Both the position numbers and the translations under genes were made by a program. DNA of 64,000 nucleotides from Vibrio hannami. GTDB lineage: Bacteria; Pseudomonadota; Gammaproteobacteria; Enterobacterales; Vibrionaceae. Positions within the stretch are counted from its first letter, which is position 1. Every line of letters begins with the position of its first letter. Below are positions 17,936 through 27,550 of the stretch, piece after piece. The stretch covers positions 1,798,001 to 1,862,000 of the forward strand of contig NZ_JARQZP010000003.1 in NCBI RefSeq assembly GCF_029589055.1, read 5' to 3'. The notes under the pieces were generated by a model. The model saw only the letters and a list, made by a program, of their open reading frames with translations. It did not search any database and was not told the DNA's origin.

Positions 17936-19072
17936 GGCTTTTCTTACGCAGTTTCTTCCTTCTCTTTTACCTTTGTAGAGCGCCATATCGGCGTCGTGAA
18001 TACAGCTTTTTAAGTCTATGTTGTCTGGAGTACAACTACTGACACCAAAGGTAATGGTTACCTGAAAATGTTCGTCTTTATGGGAAAAGCTTAACTTAGA
18101 AATCTCTTTACGTAAGCGTTCAACGATATCGGCAGAGGTATCTAAATCTGTATCCGGGAATATGATCAAGAACTCTTCACCTCCCCATCGCGCCACATGA
18201 TCGTGCGGTCTGAACGAACGTGAAAGAATATCGGCGATAACAGCGAGTACATCATCCCCGCAATTGTGACCGTAATTGTCATTAATCATCTTAAAATGAT
18301 CGACATCGCATAGCGCGATAGAGAAGCCTTTAAATTCATCGCTGTTATTCTGGTTAACCAGGCTGCGTTGCAGTATAGCGACGTTTTTTTCTAACACGTC
18401 CATCATTGCACGTCGATTTGGCAATTTAGTTAATAAGTCGGTCAGAGCAAGGGCTCTGATTTCGTCATTTTTCTTCTGCAAATCTTCATTCGCTTTTGCC
18501 AGCTTTTCCTGAGTTACCAGGCGCTCTTCTTCAAGACGAATCGCGGATGCAAAGGCTTCAATGATGTATTTTTCTATGTCAGTAAACTGACGTTTTTCAG
18601 TATCAACTACACACAGTGAGCCAACAACCTCACCCTCTAAAAGAACCGGAAATCCCAGATAGGATTTCAGTCCATATTCAGAAACATTCGAATCTAGCTT
18701 TTCCCAGTCAGTGCCCTCTAGGTCATCGAGTACTACCGAAGTGAGGTTACTATTGCAACGTTGGCAGATTGTCATTTCATAACAGATGTGCCCGTCAGGA
18801 GTATCTTCGCGCCTATACCCATCTGGTTCATGATCAATACACCATGTTTTAAGCACACCAGACTCTAGCCGATTATAAAGGGCCACGCTTGAACCAAGCA
18901 CTTTGCCCAGAGTTTGAACCACGATAGATATGTTCTCTTTTGGATCTGGCCCAAGGCTATAGAAGTATTCAAATAAGAAACGTCGCATCTCTTCAAGGGA
19001 TTTTTCTGCTTTTATTCGAGCGTCTGATTGCTGGTCTGCAAATGCTTTCCAGTCTATGGTTTGTTCTGGCAT
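17930..19072 (-). CDS. GAF-GGDEF diguanylate cyclase
   Basis: A 380-residue cytosolic enzyme that makes cyclic di-GMP from two GTP. Residues 45–180 form a GAF sensor (SSVALYNRLESGVLKTW to GSLCVVDTEKRQFTD), residues 185–210 a short coiled linker, and residues 210–378 a GGDEF domain. The active-site motif is GGEEF at 297–301 and an intact RxxD inhibitory site (RPHD, 288–291) precedes it by the normal five residues, so an active, feedback-inhibited cyclase is expected. GAF ligand unknown. Single gene, convergent with the SnoaL-like gene. Confidence 0.93.
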   Translation of the reverse strand: MPEQTIDWKAFADQQSDARIKAEKSLEEMRRFLFEYFYSLGPDPKENISIVVQTLGKVLGSSVALYNRLESGVLKTWCIDHEPDGYRREDTPDGHICYEMTICQRCNSNLTSVVLDDLEGTDWEKLDSNVSEYGLKSYLGFPVLLEGEVVGSLCVVDTEKRQFTDIEKYIIEAFASAIRLEEERLVTQEKLAKANEDLQKKNDEIRALALTDLLTKLPNRRAMMDVLEKNVAILQRSLVNQNNSDEFKGFSIALCDVDHFKMINDNYGHNCGDDVLAVIADILSRSFRPHDHVARWGGEEFLIIFPDTDLDTSADIVERLRKEISKLSFSHKDEHFQVTITFGVSSCTPDNIDLKSCIHDADMALYKGKREGRNCVRKAK

Positions 19073-19292
19073 GTAAGGTTAGTCCGACTCTTCACTGTGC
19101 TAAGACATTAATATATTTATCACTTGAATTGAACGGGCTAAGTCACAAATGAAGCTCATTCATATATGAAAGTTATGAATGAGGTAAATCCGGTTGTAGG
19201 GATTTACGGGAATATTCGTTGCGGTAGTCCACGAAACATCAATGATGTACACTAGCTGTTAAATTTTGAGCAAGATCACATATACCATTCTA

Positions 19293-19697
19293 ATGAATAT
19301 TCGAGAAATTAGTTTAGATGAGGCTCTTCCGGTTCGTCACAAAGTTCTTTGGCCGAATAAGCCCGTCGAGTTCTGCATTGTTGAAGGGGATGAAGAGGGG
19401 TTACATCTTGGTGCTGAAATAGATGGTGAAATAGTGTCGGTGGCATCAATTTATATTAGCAACAATAAAGCCCGATTAAGAAAGTTCGCTACCTATCCCT
19501 TATATCAGGGGCAGGGCATAGGGACTGCTCTTATTGAATACGCTTTAGGCTATCTGAAAACGAGAAATATCGGTTATTTTTGGTGCGACGCAAGAGAGGC
19601 TGCTATTGGCTTTTATCAGCGCTTAGGGATGCAAACAGAAGGGCAGCGATTTTATAAGAGTGATGTTCCTTACTTTAAAATGGAATTATCGTTATGA
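19293..19697 (+). CDS. GNAT family N-acetyltransferase
   Basis: A 134-residue acetyl-CoA-dependent acyltransferase. The acetyl-CoA loop is LYQGQGIGTALIEYAL, followed by FWCDAREAAIGFYQRLGMQTEG, the usual terminal GNAT strand. The ATG at 19293 fits the family better than the in-frame TTG at 19266, although its Shine-Dalgarno is weak. Substrate not deducible. The AEC carrier gene begins 39 nt downstream, so the two may be co-transcribed. Confidence 0.88.
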   Translation: MNIREISLDEALPVRHKVLWPNKPVEFCIVEGDEEGLHLGAEIDGEIVSVASIYISNNKARLRKFATYPLYQGQGIGTALIEYALGYLKTRNIGYFWCDAREAAIGFYQRLGMQTEGQRFYKSDVPYFKMELSL

Positions 19698-19736
19698 TGA
19701 TTCAACTCTTTCTATTCAGTAAGTGTGGGTGAGCAA

Positions 19737-20675
19737 ATGCACGAAAGGCTCATTATTCTATTTACGTTTATTACCATCTGTTTTGTTGCGGGTACATTAT
19801 TTCAGCGCAGATATAAGTCATATAGCCAGCAACTGAGTCCTTTTCTGGGGAAGTTAACTCTTTTAGCTATTATCCCGTATACCATTTTCTCTTCCATCTG
19901 GCAGTTACCCAAAATAGAGGCTCAATTACTGTTTCTTCCTATTGTTGGATTAGGAGTAATCTTATTTGGTGGTTTGGTTGGGTTAGCCACAGTCAAGTTT
20001 AAAAGATTAGAGCCAAGACAAGCCGGAGCGTTAGTATCGGTCACCGGCTTTTATAATCTAGGTGCGCTTGGGAACCTTTGTGCCTTTTTTATATTTGGAG
20101 AGAGCGGTGTTGCGTTAGTAGCACTTTATAAATTGTTTGAAGAACTAATCTACTTTGCTGGACTATATCCTTACGCCAGACGCTGTAGTGAAGATAACTT
20201 TGCCGCAGGTAAAAGGTCATTTATCAGTGACCCGATATTTCAAGCGGCAATCAGTGCGATATTTTTTGGGTTAGTTTTAAATCTAAGTGGTGTGCCAAGA
20301 CCGGAGTTAATCGGGGATATCAATCAATATGTAATTCCTACAGGGAGTTTGTTGATGGTCTTTGCTGTTGGCCTGACGTTTAACTTAAGAGGTGGCGAGC
20401 GATGGAAGAAATTGGCAATGAAGGTCTCGTTAACCCGAGCCGTGTTATCTCCAGTAGTTTCCGTGTTGCTTATTTCTGTATTCGGACTCTGGTCTATCTA
20501 CGATGGACTTGTGGCTAAGGTTTGCATTCTGCTTGCGGTAATGCCGACAGGTTTTACATCTACGTTGCCAACAGTGCTCTATCGCCTGGATGGTGATCTG
20601 GCGAATACGTTCTGGTTCTACAGTTATCTGGCGTTTATTATCGCCTTTCCTGTGGTGGTTATACTTCTTAACTAA
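19737..20675 (+). CDS. AEC (auxin efflux carrier) family permease
   Basis: About 312 residues with ten predicted helices and the AEC-type layout: an N-terminal bundle, a polar interruption at ALVSVTGFYNLGALGNLCAF, and a second bundle ending VMPTGFTSTLPTVLYRLDG. Bacterial members move small organic acids or amino acids; the substrate here is not known. GGGTGAG lies just before the ATG at 19737, and an in-frame GTG at 19725 is an alternative. Confidence 0.82.
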   Translation: MHERLIILFTFITICFVAGTLFQRRYKSYSQQLSPFLGKLTLLAIIPYTIFSSIWQLPKIEAQLLFLPIVGLGVILFGGLVGLATVKFKRLEPRQAGALVSVTGFYNLGALGNLCAFFIFGESGVALVALYKLFEELIYFAGLYPYARRCSEDNFAAGKRSFISDPIFQAAISAIFFGLVLNLSGVPRPELIGDINQYVIPTGSLLMVFAVGLTFNLRGGERWKKLAMKVSLTRAVLSPVVSVLLISVFGLWSIYDGLVAKVCILLAVMPTGFTSTLPTVLYRLDGDLANTFWFYSYLAFIIAFPVVVILLN

Positions 20676-20694
20676 AGGCTTTAAGCAGCTAAAT

Positions 20695-20726
20695 CGAAAC
20701 TGTTTGATTTAGCTGCATTCCGCAGA
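20695..20726. terminator. Hairpin between convergent genes
   Basis: GCAGCTAAATC pairs perfectly with GATTTAGCTGC across 10 nt between the AEC and HupE genes. No strong T-run on either side. Confidence 0.5.
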
Positions 20727-20746
20727 GCGCAAAATGGTTCCAGGCA

Positions 20747-21322
20747 TCAGGCTCCAGCTAAAAAGTAGACGCCACTGAACATAATACTTGCTCCCAAACC
20801 TCTTAGAGCCTTTCTTCGTGTATTGCATTGAGTGGAGAAAACACCAATGAAGACACCGATAATATGAATAGCAGTTGTGCCTATGATAAATCCGGCGATA
20901 TAGCTTGCAGGACTTGCCATACTCGGCATTTCTAATCCATGAGCATAGCCGTGGAAAACAGCAAACAAAGCAGCGAAGGCTATCGCGAGTCTAGACGATA
21001 AGTTCCTATCCAGTGCAATACCAGCACCCAATACCAATACTGAAAGAGCGATGCCCAGTTCTATCGGTAACATAGGAACCTGAAGCATTCCTAATACGCC
21101 GCCAATAACCATTACCAGAACAAACGTCGTCGGTAGTTGCCAGATAGACCTACCACCTAGCTGCGCACTTAAAATGCCGATACTAAGCATCGCAAGAAGG
21201 TGATCCAAACCGAAAATAGGGTGCGTCACTCCAGACATAAAGCCACTACCGGATGCGTCACTATGGGCTAATGCAGGGGAGGAAATAAGGGCAAGCAGTA
21301 ATAGAGGAGTTTTATTTTTCAT
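20747..21322 (-). CDS. HupE/UreJ family nickel/cobalt permease
   Basis: A 191-residue inner-membrane protein with an N-terminal hydrophobic leader (MKNKTPLLLLALISSPALAH) and about six further helices. Both family metal motifs are present: HPIFGLDH (the HX5DH pattern) near residue 34 and FHGYAHGLE in the fourth helix. The family imports Ni2+ or Co2+. The start at 21322 is chosen because the His-rich mature end follows a normal leader; the frame extends 31 codons further without family character. No urease or hydrogenase gene is in the window. Confidence 0.9.
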   Translation of the reverse strand: MKNKTPLLLLALISSPALAHSDASGSGFMSGVTHPIFGLDHLLAMLSIGILSAQLGGRSIWQLPTTFVLVMVIGGVLGMLQVPMLPIELGIALSVLVLGAGIALDRNLSSRLAIAFAALFAVFHGYAHGLEMPSMASPASYIAGFIIGTTAIHIIGVFIGVFSTQCNTRRKALRGLGASIMFSGVYFLAGA

Positions 21323-21478
21323 TATTTGTCTCAGAATGGTTTTTATATTATCGAGGTGGAAGATCGTACTGTAACGTTGAATTTCGAACAGTGATTGATA
21401 TTCAGTTTCAAGCACTTGTGGGTTACCAATAAGTATAGTGATAGTATATTAAAGAGTCGTTTGGTTAAGGGCCTAGAT

Positions 21479-21982
21479 ATGATAAATGTGATTGTCTTTA
21501 TTTTGGTTTTAGTTGTACTTGCCGTATTTGGCATTTTTTACCGTCGGGAAAACAAACGCAGAAAAAGATCTGAAGCCATATTTAACAAGCGACTTGCTAA
21601 CATAGACCGAATAAAAAGTGGTTTTAAGGGAGATCTCCAACGCTTAGGCGAGTTAGGTGTTTTATCCGAACAAGGAGAAGAAGCGATGTTCAGGCTAGCT
21701 AGTCACTATTTCCTATTTCAACCAGCGACGGCAAAAAGTGTAGAAGAGTTTGAAGAAGTACTAAAAAGCCTACTGATGGTGGTTCGGGAAAAGTTTCAAC
21801 AACCCGAAAATAATAGCGCTGTATTTATCCGTCTCCACATGGATCAGTTTGTGAGCGCATTACCGCGTAGAGCGGCTGATTATACGCCAGAATTTTATAG
21901 CAATGAACTTCCGGTGTTGGTTGAGCAATTAGCTCAAGCTCAAGGGTTACTTGAGCAAGAAAATGATACTCTCTTTCCTTAA
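21479..21982 (+). CDS. Membrane-anchored protein of unknown function
   Basis: A 167-residue protein with one N-terminal membrane helix (residues 1–21) followed by a basic stretch (RRENKRRKRS) and a helical cytoplasmic domain rich in Glu, Gln and Leu. AAGGG lies 8 nt before the ATG. It resembles no family I can name. It diverges from the HupE gene and ends before a strong terminator. Confidence 0.7.
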   Translation: MINVIVFILVLVVLAVFGIFYRRENKRRKRSEAIFNKRLANIDRIKSGFKGDLQRLGELGVLSEQGEEAMFRLASHYFLFQPATAKSVEEFEEVLKSLLMVVREKFQQPENNSAVFIRLHMDQFVSALPRRAADYTPEFYSNELPVLVEQLAQAQGLLEQENDTLFP

Positions 21983-22054
21983 AAGTGACCATTAATGATG
22001 CTTGAGTTTTATTTATGAGTCTTAATAATTAACGTTAAGAATAGAAATCCGATG

Positions 22055-22137
22055 TCCCCAACTTTTGTGTTAGAATTCCCGCCTTGGGGATTTAGCTTGT
22101 AGCCAAAAATCACTCCAGGTGAGTGATTTTTTTTATT
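22055..22137 (+). terminator. Tandem hairpins ending in a strong intrinsic terminator
   Basis: The first hairpin pairs TCCCCAA (22055–22061) with TTGGGGA (22084–22090). The second is a perfect 10-bp stem (AAAATCACTC/GAGTGATTTT, 5-nt loop) followed by eight Ts. They follow the gene ending at 21982 and precede the BCCT gene. The second hairpin is a textbook terminator; the pair could be the 3' half of a small RNA. Confidence 0.8.
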
Positions 22138-22231
22138 TATCTAAATGGTTAGAGCTCGCTGAATCAAATATTAATTGGATATGGAGTTGGTCTTTCTATT
22201 CGTTAATTCGAGTACGCAAACATCATAATTT

Positions 22232-23836
22232 ATGAGTTTTAAATCAAAAAAATACAGTATTGATTCTACAGATTATCAAGTTGGACAAGATAATATTAAT
22301 AAATGGGGCATGGATGTCCACAACACAGTCTTCACCGCCTCTGTTGGCCTATCTATTCTTTTCATCGTTACACTGCTAACACTTGCGCCAGCCGACGCAA
22401 AAGCAGCCATTGATTCAGTCAAAGGTGCTGTTTTATCAAACTTCGACTTCCTGTTTATGTGGGGAGCAAACTTACTACTTTTATTTGCTGTTGTTATTGC
22501 TGTTTCACCACTGGGTAAAATTCGCCTTGGGGGAGATACAGCAAAGACTGAGTATTCTACCGTCTCATGGATTGCGATGTTATTTGCCGCAGGTATGGGG
22601 ATTGGTCTAATTTTCTGGGGTGTGGCGGAGCCAACGGCATTCTTCACAGATTGGTACGGCACTCCTTTAAACGTTGAAGCGTATACACCTGAAGGGCGCG
22701 AAGTTGCACTTGGAGCAACGGTGTTCCACTGGGGACTGCACGCATGGGCTATCTACGGCATGACGGCGCTATGCCTTGCTTACTTTGTATACAATAAAGG
22801 GCTTCCATTATCGATGCGTTCGGTTTTCTATCCGCTTCTGGGTGACAGAGTTTGGGGAAAAATTGGTGACGTAATCGATGTATTAACGGTACTGGTTACT
22901 CTGTTTGGTCTAGCGACATCACTAGGCTTAGGGGGCTCACAAGCGGCAAGTGGTATTAGCCATGTGTTCGGTTTCGCAAACAGCCTATACCTACAGCAGT
23001 TTATCATCCTGGTGATCATGGGCTTAGCCATTATCTCTGTAATTCGTGGTATGGATGGTGGTGTAAAGCTATTAAGTAACCTGAACATGATCATCGCATT
23101 TGTGTTCCTTGGGTTTATCGCTGTTCTAAACTTCACTACGGTTCTAGACTCATTGATGACCGCTGTTGTGGGCTATGTGAAAAATATCGTCCCTCTCAGC
23201 CAGACAACGGGCCGAGAAGATACAACGTGGTTGCACGGCTGGACGGTATTTTACTGGGCATGGTGGGTAGCCTATGCGCCATTCTTCGGTATGTTTGTAG
23301 CTCGTATTTCAAAAGGACGAACGGTTCGAGAGTTCCTTGTTTGTGTGATGATTATCCCTACTTTGGTAACGACAGCCTGGATGTCTGTATTTGGTGGCGT
23401 TGCTATTGAACAAATCATAGATAAAGTCGGTTTGCTTGGTATTGAGCAAGGGATAACGGACGTTTCTCTTAGCCTATTCTATATGCTAGATGCATACTCA
23501 ATTGGCAATTTGCTTTCTGTTATTGCAGTAGCGCTTATCATCGTATTCTTTGTTACGACTCTGGATTCTGGCTCTATTGTAATTGATAGCATGACAGCTG
23601 GTGGTAAGCTGGAAGTACCGCTGAAGCAGAAAGTGGTTTGGGCAATCATTTCTGGTGTTATTGCTATGGTGATGTTGTGGATTGGTGGTACGCAGTCTAT
23701 CCAGGCGTTGCAGTCGATCACCATCATTGCGGCTATGCCATTTACCATTATCTTGTTACTTGGCTGTATTAGCTTGATAAAAGGGCTACTGACAGAGGTC
23801 GACCCTTCAGATGATCCGCTGAAGTTGCCTAGTTAA
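22232..23836 (+). CDS. BCCT family betaine/choline/carnitine transporter
   Basis: A 534-residue secondary carrier with 12 helices. The glycine-rich Na+-site helix is MLFAAGMGIGLIFWGVAEP and the tryptophan-rich signature is FYWAWWVAYAPFFGMFVARISKGRTVREF. The GMGIG sequence is the type seen in Na+-coupled betaine carriers, in contrast to the GMGMG-less H+-coupled ones, so Na+/betaine-type symport for osmoprotection is likely but not certain. It is monocistronic between two terminators. Confidence 0.93.
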   Translation: MSFKSKKYSIDSTDYQVGQDNINKWGMDVHNTVFTASVGLSILFIVTLLTLAPADAKAAIDSVKGAVLSNFDFLFMWGANLLLLFAVVIAVSPLGKIRLGGDTAKTEYSTVSWIAMLFAAGMGIGLIFWGVAEPTAFFTDWYGTPLNVEAYTPEGREVALGATVFHWGLHAWAIYGMTALCLAYFVYNKGLPLSMRSVFYPLLGDRVWGKIGDVIDVLTVLVTLFGLATSLGLGGSQAASGISHVFGFANSLYLQQFIILVIMGLAIISVIRGMDGGVKLLSNLNMIIAFVFLGFIAVLNFTTVLDSLMTAVVGYVKNIVPLSQTTGREDTTWLHGWTVFYWAWWVAYAPFFGMFVARISKGRTVREFLVCVMIIPTLVTTAWMSVFGGVAIEQIIDKVGLLGIEQGITDVSLSLFYMLDAYSIGNLLSVIAVALIIVFFVTTLDSGSIVIDSMTAGGKLEVPLKQKVVWAIISGVIAMVMLWIGGTQSIQALQSITIIAAMPFTIILLLGCISLIKGLLTEVDPSDDPLKLPS

Positions 23837-23865
23837 TTACCTATCTAGAACTTTAGCCAGATAAT

Positions 23866-23902
23866 AAAAGCGCCCTGATAATCACTTATCAGGGCGCTTT
23901 TT
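23866..23902. terminator. Bidirectional intrinsic terminator
   Basis: AAAAGCGCCCTGATAA pairs with TTATCAGGGCGCTTTT around a 4-nt loop, flanked by T-rich ends, between the convergent BCCT and SnoaL-like genes. Confidence 0.9.
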
Positions 23903-23917
23903 TAAATACGGATTGTA

Positions 23918-24430
23918 TTACTTAGTCTTTGCTGCTTCGATGGCCTGGCCTAGAACATCACGCGTGCCTAGTTCATCACCAGCGTTAAGTGTTAGAGAAG
24001 AGATTTGCCAGTCAGCGTCCGTTTTCTGCATCTCAAAAGTGTATGAACCAGAGATTTGCCAGAATCCGTCTTTGCCGATGTAGTGGCTAGCGACGATGTC
24101 TGCGGTCACTTCTGCGTTATCACCATCCTGATCAATCTTAATGTTGGTCATATCGTGGTAGGTAACGTCGAAACCAGGTAAAAGTGCTTCCCAGTTGTTC
24201 ATCAAATCACCACGTTTGATGGAAGATACTTCACCACCAAATGCAGATGTGTAATCAATAACAACTTCTGGCGTGAACATTTGCTCCAGCGCATCGTAAA
24301 GGTTGCGATCAGCAAGGGTTGCCATGCTTTTTGCGGTTTGCGCGATTTTTGCTTCATCTCGCGTCATTTCACTAGCTTGTAATGTCATTGCACAAAGTCC
24401 TAATGCTAAAACTATCGATTTCTTAATCAT
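23918..24430 (-). CDS. Exported SnoaL/NTF2-like protein
   Basis: A 170-residue protein with a signal peptide (MIKKSIVLALGLCAMTLQA) and an NTF2-type cone: LADRNLYDALEQMFTPEVVIDYTSAFGG, then HDMTNIKIDQDGDNAEVTADIVASHY and GFWQISGSYTFEMQK. The start at 24430 is favoured by the leader; the frame is open to 24496 without meaning. The role is unknown. It is the second exported protein of this fold in the window. Confidence 0.82.
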   Translation of the reverse strand: MIKKSIVLALGLCAMTLQASEMTRDEAKIAQTAKSMATLADRNLYDALEQMFTPEVVIDYTSAFGGEVSSIKRGDLMNNWEALLPGFDVTYHDMTNIKIDQDGDNAEVTADIVASHYIGKDGFWQISGSYTFEMQKTDADWQISSLTLNAGDELGTRDVLGQAIEAAKTK

Positions 24431-24737
24431 CCTAAACCCCACATGTTTATCTTTCGGTACGGTAACAAAAGTGCTCACAACCATTTCAACAAGCACCTGA
24501 GAAGTGTGTTTAATTTACCGAGGATGAGTCGTGGTTGATTGAAGATAATTGAACTCTTTTTGCACAAAATTGCTTTTTTGTTGCTCGCTTCAGATAAAAG
24601 TAGTGCTGAGTAGGTAGTACTAAACCAAATAAGTACCATACGTAGCGTGCCATAAAGTAGTCCAAACTGAGCCAACAACATAGGAATTATTGACCGAAGT
24701 TACTTAACGTCCCAATAGTTGGGTCATACTTAGGTAG

Positions 24738-24772
24738 ATTGCCCTTTCGTGAAATCGCCACGAAAGGACAAT
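24738..24772 (-). terminator. Hairpin behind the chemoreceptor gene
   Basis: ATTGCCCTTTCGTG pairs with CACGAAAGGACAAT (one mismatch) around a 7-nt loop, 14 nt after the stop of the reverse-strand chemoreceptor gene. It lacks a clear T-run. The remaining bases between 24431 and 24737 hold no recognised feature. Confidence 0.55.
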
Positions 24773-24785
24773 GTTGATTGGTGAG

Positions 24786-26666
24786 TTAAAGCCTAAATGT
24801 ATCTACCGATTGGTTTAGAGAGGTGGCTATATTCGTTAGCTCCTTGGCTTTAGCGGTGTTGCTGTTTGAACTTTCAAAGGTAGACTTCGCGAGATCATTG
24901 ATTTCTACCACATTCGCGTTTATTTCCGCAGCTACGTGGGTCTGCTCTTCTGCAGCTGTCGCAATTTGATTATTCATGTCCAGAATGATTGAAACGGAGT
25001 CTCTGATTGCTTGCAACGCACTATCTGCCTCAGTAGATTTAGCGGCTGTTGCCTGAGCATCCGAAACATTAACTTCCATCAGTTTAACGGAGCGTTGAGC
25101 TTCACTTTGCAACCGCGTGATCATCTCCTGGATCTCGTTAGTGCTCTCTTTGGTTCGATTCGCCAGATTCCGTACTTCGTCTGCAACCACCGCAAATCCA
25201 CGCCCATGCTCACCTGCACGCGCAGCTTCGATAGCCGCGTTCAGTGCCAAAAGGTTAGTTTGTTCGGATATACCGTCAATAACTTCTAAAATACCCCCAA
25301 TGCTTTGGGTTTCTTGTTCAAGTTTGTTATTAACCTGAACCACGTTTTCGATACCATCCACCAAAGTCACAATATTCTGATTCATCTCTCCAACAACAGA
25401 GATCCCTTGTGCCGAATGGTCATGCGCCTCTTTAGCTGCACTGGAAGCTTGCAAAGCATTTCTAGCAACTTCATCAACAGTTACTGTCATTTCATTCATG
25501 GCTGTTGAAGCTTGCTCTAGCTGCATCATCTGGCTTTCAGAGCTCCGATTAACATCTGATGCAGCATTCGACATCTGATCAGAAGAGTTATTGAGGTGTT
25601 CAGCTGCTTCGTTGATACGTTCAATAATTGTTCTCAGGTTAGCAACCATAGTTAGTGTCGCAGCTAAGATACCAGACTCGTTGCCATTGCTTTGAACCTG
25701 TAAATTAAGGTTACCTTCAGAGACACTTTTTACCATTCTCTCTATCGTTTTAGGCTCACCACCAATCGGTGCATACATCAGTTTTGTGATAAGGATATAT
25801 GTGATTCCCAGGGTCAACAGGATTAAAACAACAGCAAGGGAAAGGCCTTCAATGAGGTTGCTGTTTGATGCTGAGTTTATGTTTTCTCGCTTGTCCCACG
25901 CCCAAATAGTCCAGCCAGTCGCGTCGGCTTTCGCATTGATTACAAAATACTCATTACCATCGAACGTGTAACTATGGCTACTACCAGGGTTGTCATTGTA
26001 TTGTTTATACGATGGACGTTCTTCAAACAGGTTTTTACCTACATAGTCGGGGTACTTCGCAGCAAGTATGAAGCCATCTTCACGCGCCGCAAAAATTTGA
26101 TTTTGATCGGTTAAGCTTTCAATGAACTCAGAAATCGCGTTTACGGGAATATTGGCACATAATGTTGCTACAACCTTGCCGTCTCTCATAACAGGTACAC
26201 CAAGCGCCATCACCAGATTACCAGCACTACTGGTATAAGGTGTCGTTATTATGTTCTTCTCCCCTGCAAAAAGTCGGTTATACCATTCTCGGTTCAACGT
26301 CTTAGCGTTAAAGTTTTTAATTTCACCGGCAGGTAGGTAGGTTATTCCGCTTTTTAAACCTACATAAGAGGCCAAAACACCAAGGCTATCTTCTATATGT
26401 TTGAGCTTTTGTGTCACCTGCTCAACATCAATATTCCCTTCGCTATCAATTGCTAGGCTAGCACTGGCAATATTCAGGCTATCAAAATACCTTTGCACTT
26501 TTTGTTCCACGGCGTTGGAGACTAAGTAAGCCTGATTGTTTAAGGCAAAAGTGTAGCTTTCTACTGATGCTGATTTAAAGTTAAAAAAACTGATTAGCGT
26601 AAGGAGGAGTATTGCAGAAGCGAAGAGTATTCCGGTAAAGCTTAATAATCTAATTTTTGCACTCAT
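24786..26666 (-). CDS. Methyl-accepting chemotaxis protein with periplasmic dCache-type sensor
   Basis: A 626-residue transmembrane chemoreceptor. A first helix (about residues 8–29) is followed by a ~240-residue periplasmic Cache domain (with [15 protein letters not shown] and [20 protein letters not shown], the pattern of dCache_1 amine/amino-acid sensors), a second helix near 275–297, a HAMP region and the signalling hairpin with its tip [33 protein letters not shown]. It controls CheA kinase activity. The ligand is not deducible from sequence alone. Single gene. Confidence 0.94.
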   Translation of the reverse strand: MSAKIRLLSFTGILFASAILLLTLISFFNFKSASVESYTFALNNQAYLVSNAVEQKVQRYFDSLNIASASLAIDSEGNIDVEQVTQKLKHIEDSLGVLASYVGLKSGITYLPAGEIKNFNAKTLNREWYNRLFAGEKNIITTPYTSSAGNLVMALGVPVMRDGKVVATLCANIPVNAISEFIESLTDQNQIFAAREDGFILAAKYPDYVGKNLFEERPSYKQYNDNPGSSHSYTFDGNEYFVINAKADATGWTIWAWDKRENINSASNSNLIEGLSLAVVLILLTLGITYILITKLMYAPIGGEPKTIERMVKSVSEGNLNLQVQSNGNESGILAATLTMVANLRTIIERINEAAEHLNNSSDQMSNAASDVNRSSESQMMQLEQASTAMNEMTVTVDEVARNALQASSAAKEAHDHSAQGISVVGEMNQNIVTLVDGIENVVQVNNKLEQETQSIGGILEVIDGISEQTNLLALNAAIEAARAGEHGRGFAVVADEVRNLANRTKESTNEIQEMITRLQSEAQRSVKLMEVNVSDAQATAAKSTEADSALQAIRDSVSIILDMNNQIATAAEEQTHVAAEINANVVEINDLAKSTFESSNSNTAKAKELTNIATSLNQSVDTFRL

Positions 26667-26822
26667 AGTGTATTCATCCTGAAAATAAACGACCTGGTTT
26701 TGCTTCGATGTGGTTTTTATTTATCCTTAAGTCTAGAGGATGGTTGAATACCTTCAAGTTTATGATAGGAGTGTCAGTACCTGAGCTATACTCATTTAGT
26801 AATTGGCATTTGGTAGCACTCG

Positions 26823-27548
26823 ATGAGTAGAACCCTAACGATACTTTTGACTGCATTTTTAATTATTTTCCCAACGCGCTATTCCTTGGCAAATACGCTT
26901 GAGTTTGTTCGTATAGAAGGGTTAGCAGAGCAAATTGCTGGCGAAAAAGTCATCTACGAGGTGTATAAGCGGTTGGGGATATCGATAGTTATCCATGCAA
27001 TGCCAGCTCGCAGAGCGCTTTATGAGTCCCGTCATGATGGCAAAGATGGAGAGATGCTACGGATATGGTCTTATGGCGATACCAATCGTGCACTTATACG
27101 AATTCCAATACCAATTGCTTATATTGAAACGCAAGCTTTCTCCCGTTCAGACTTTGTTTTTGAACCAGACAAAAAAGCCGATTATGAGTATGCGATTGTT
27201 CGTGGTGTGCAACATACTCTTGACGCCACAATGAATTTTGATCGTGTGGTCGAGTTCACTGAATCATCGGCGATGATGTCGTTTGTTCGCTCTAAAAGAG
27301 CCGATATAGCGCTTTCTTCTAAACTGGATGGGCGTTATCAATTAACGCTTCTGTCTGCAGAAGATATTATTCCAGTTGGAGATGTTTGGGTGCGACATGC
27401 GCTTTATCATTACATTCATGAACGCCATCAGGAACTGATCCCTAAAGTAACTCAAATGCTCGCATATATGAGCAGAACGGGTGACATTGAGCGCCTTTGG
27501 AACGAAGCCGTTGAAGAGTTAAACTTGCTGGAAGTACCTATTGATTAA
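26823..27548 (+). CDS. Periplasmic substrate-binding protein-like (family 3 type)
   Basis: A 241-residue protein with a signal peptide (MSRTLTILLTAFLIIFPTRYSLA) and a small bilobal PBPb-like domain: TLEFVRIEGLAEQIAGEKVIYEVYKRLG, MPARRALYESRHDG and VEFTESSAMMSFVRSKRADIAL. Stand-alone proteins of this kind occur widely in Vibrio and are not tied to a transporter. There are no permease genes nearby. It may feed the neighbouring divergent chemoreceptor, which is inference. Confidence 0.82.
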   Translation: MSRTLTILLTAFLIIFPTRYSLANTLEFVRIEGLAEQIAGEKVIYEVYKRLGISIVIHAMPARRALYESRHDGKDGEMLRIWSYGDTNRALIRIPIPIAYIETQAFSRSDFVFEPDKKADYEYAIVRGVQHTLDATMNFDRVVEFTESSAMMSFVRSKRADIALSSKLDGRYQLTLLSAEDIIPVGDVWVRHALYHYIHERHQELIPKVTQMLAYMSRTGDIERLWNEAVEELNLLEVPID

Positions 27549-27550
27549 AA

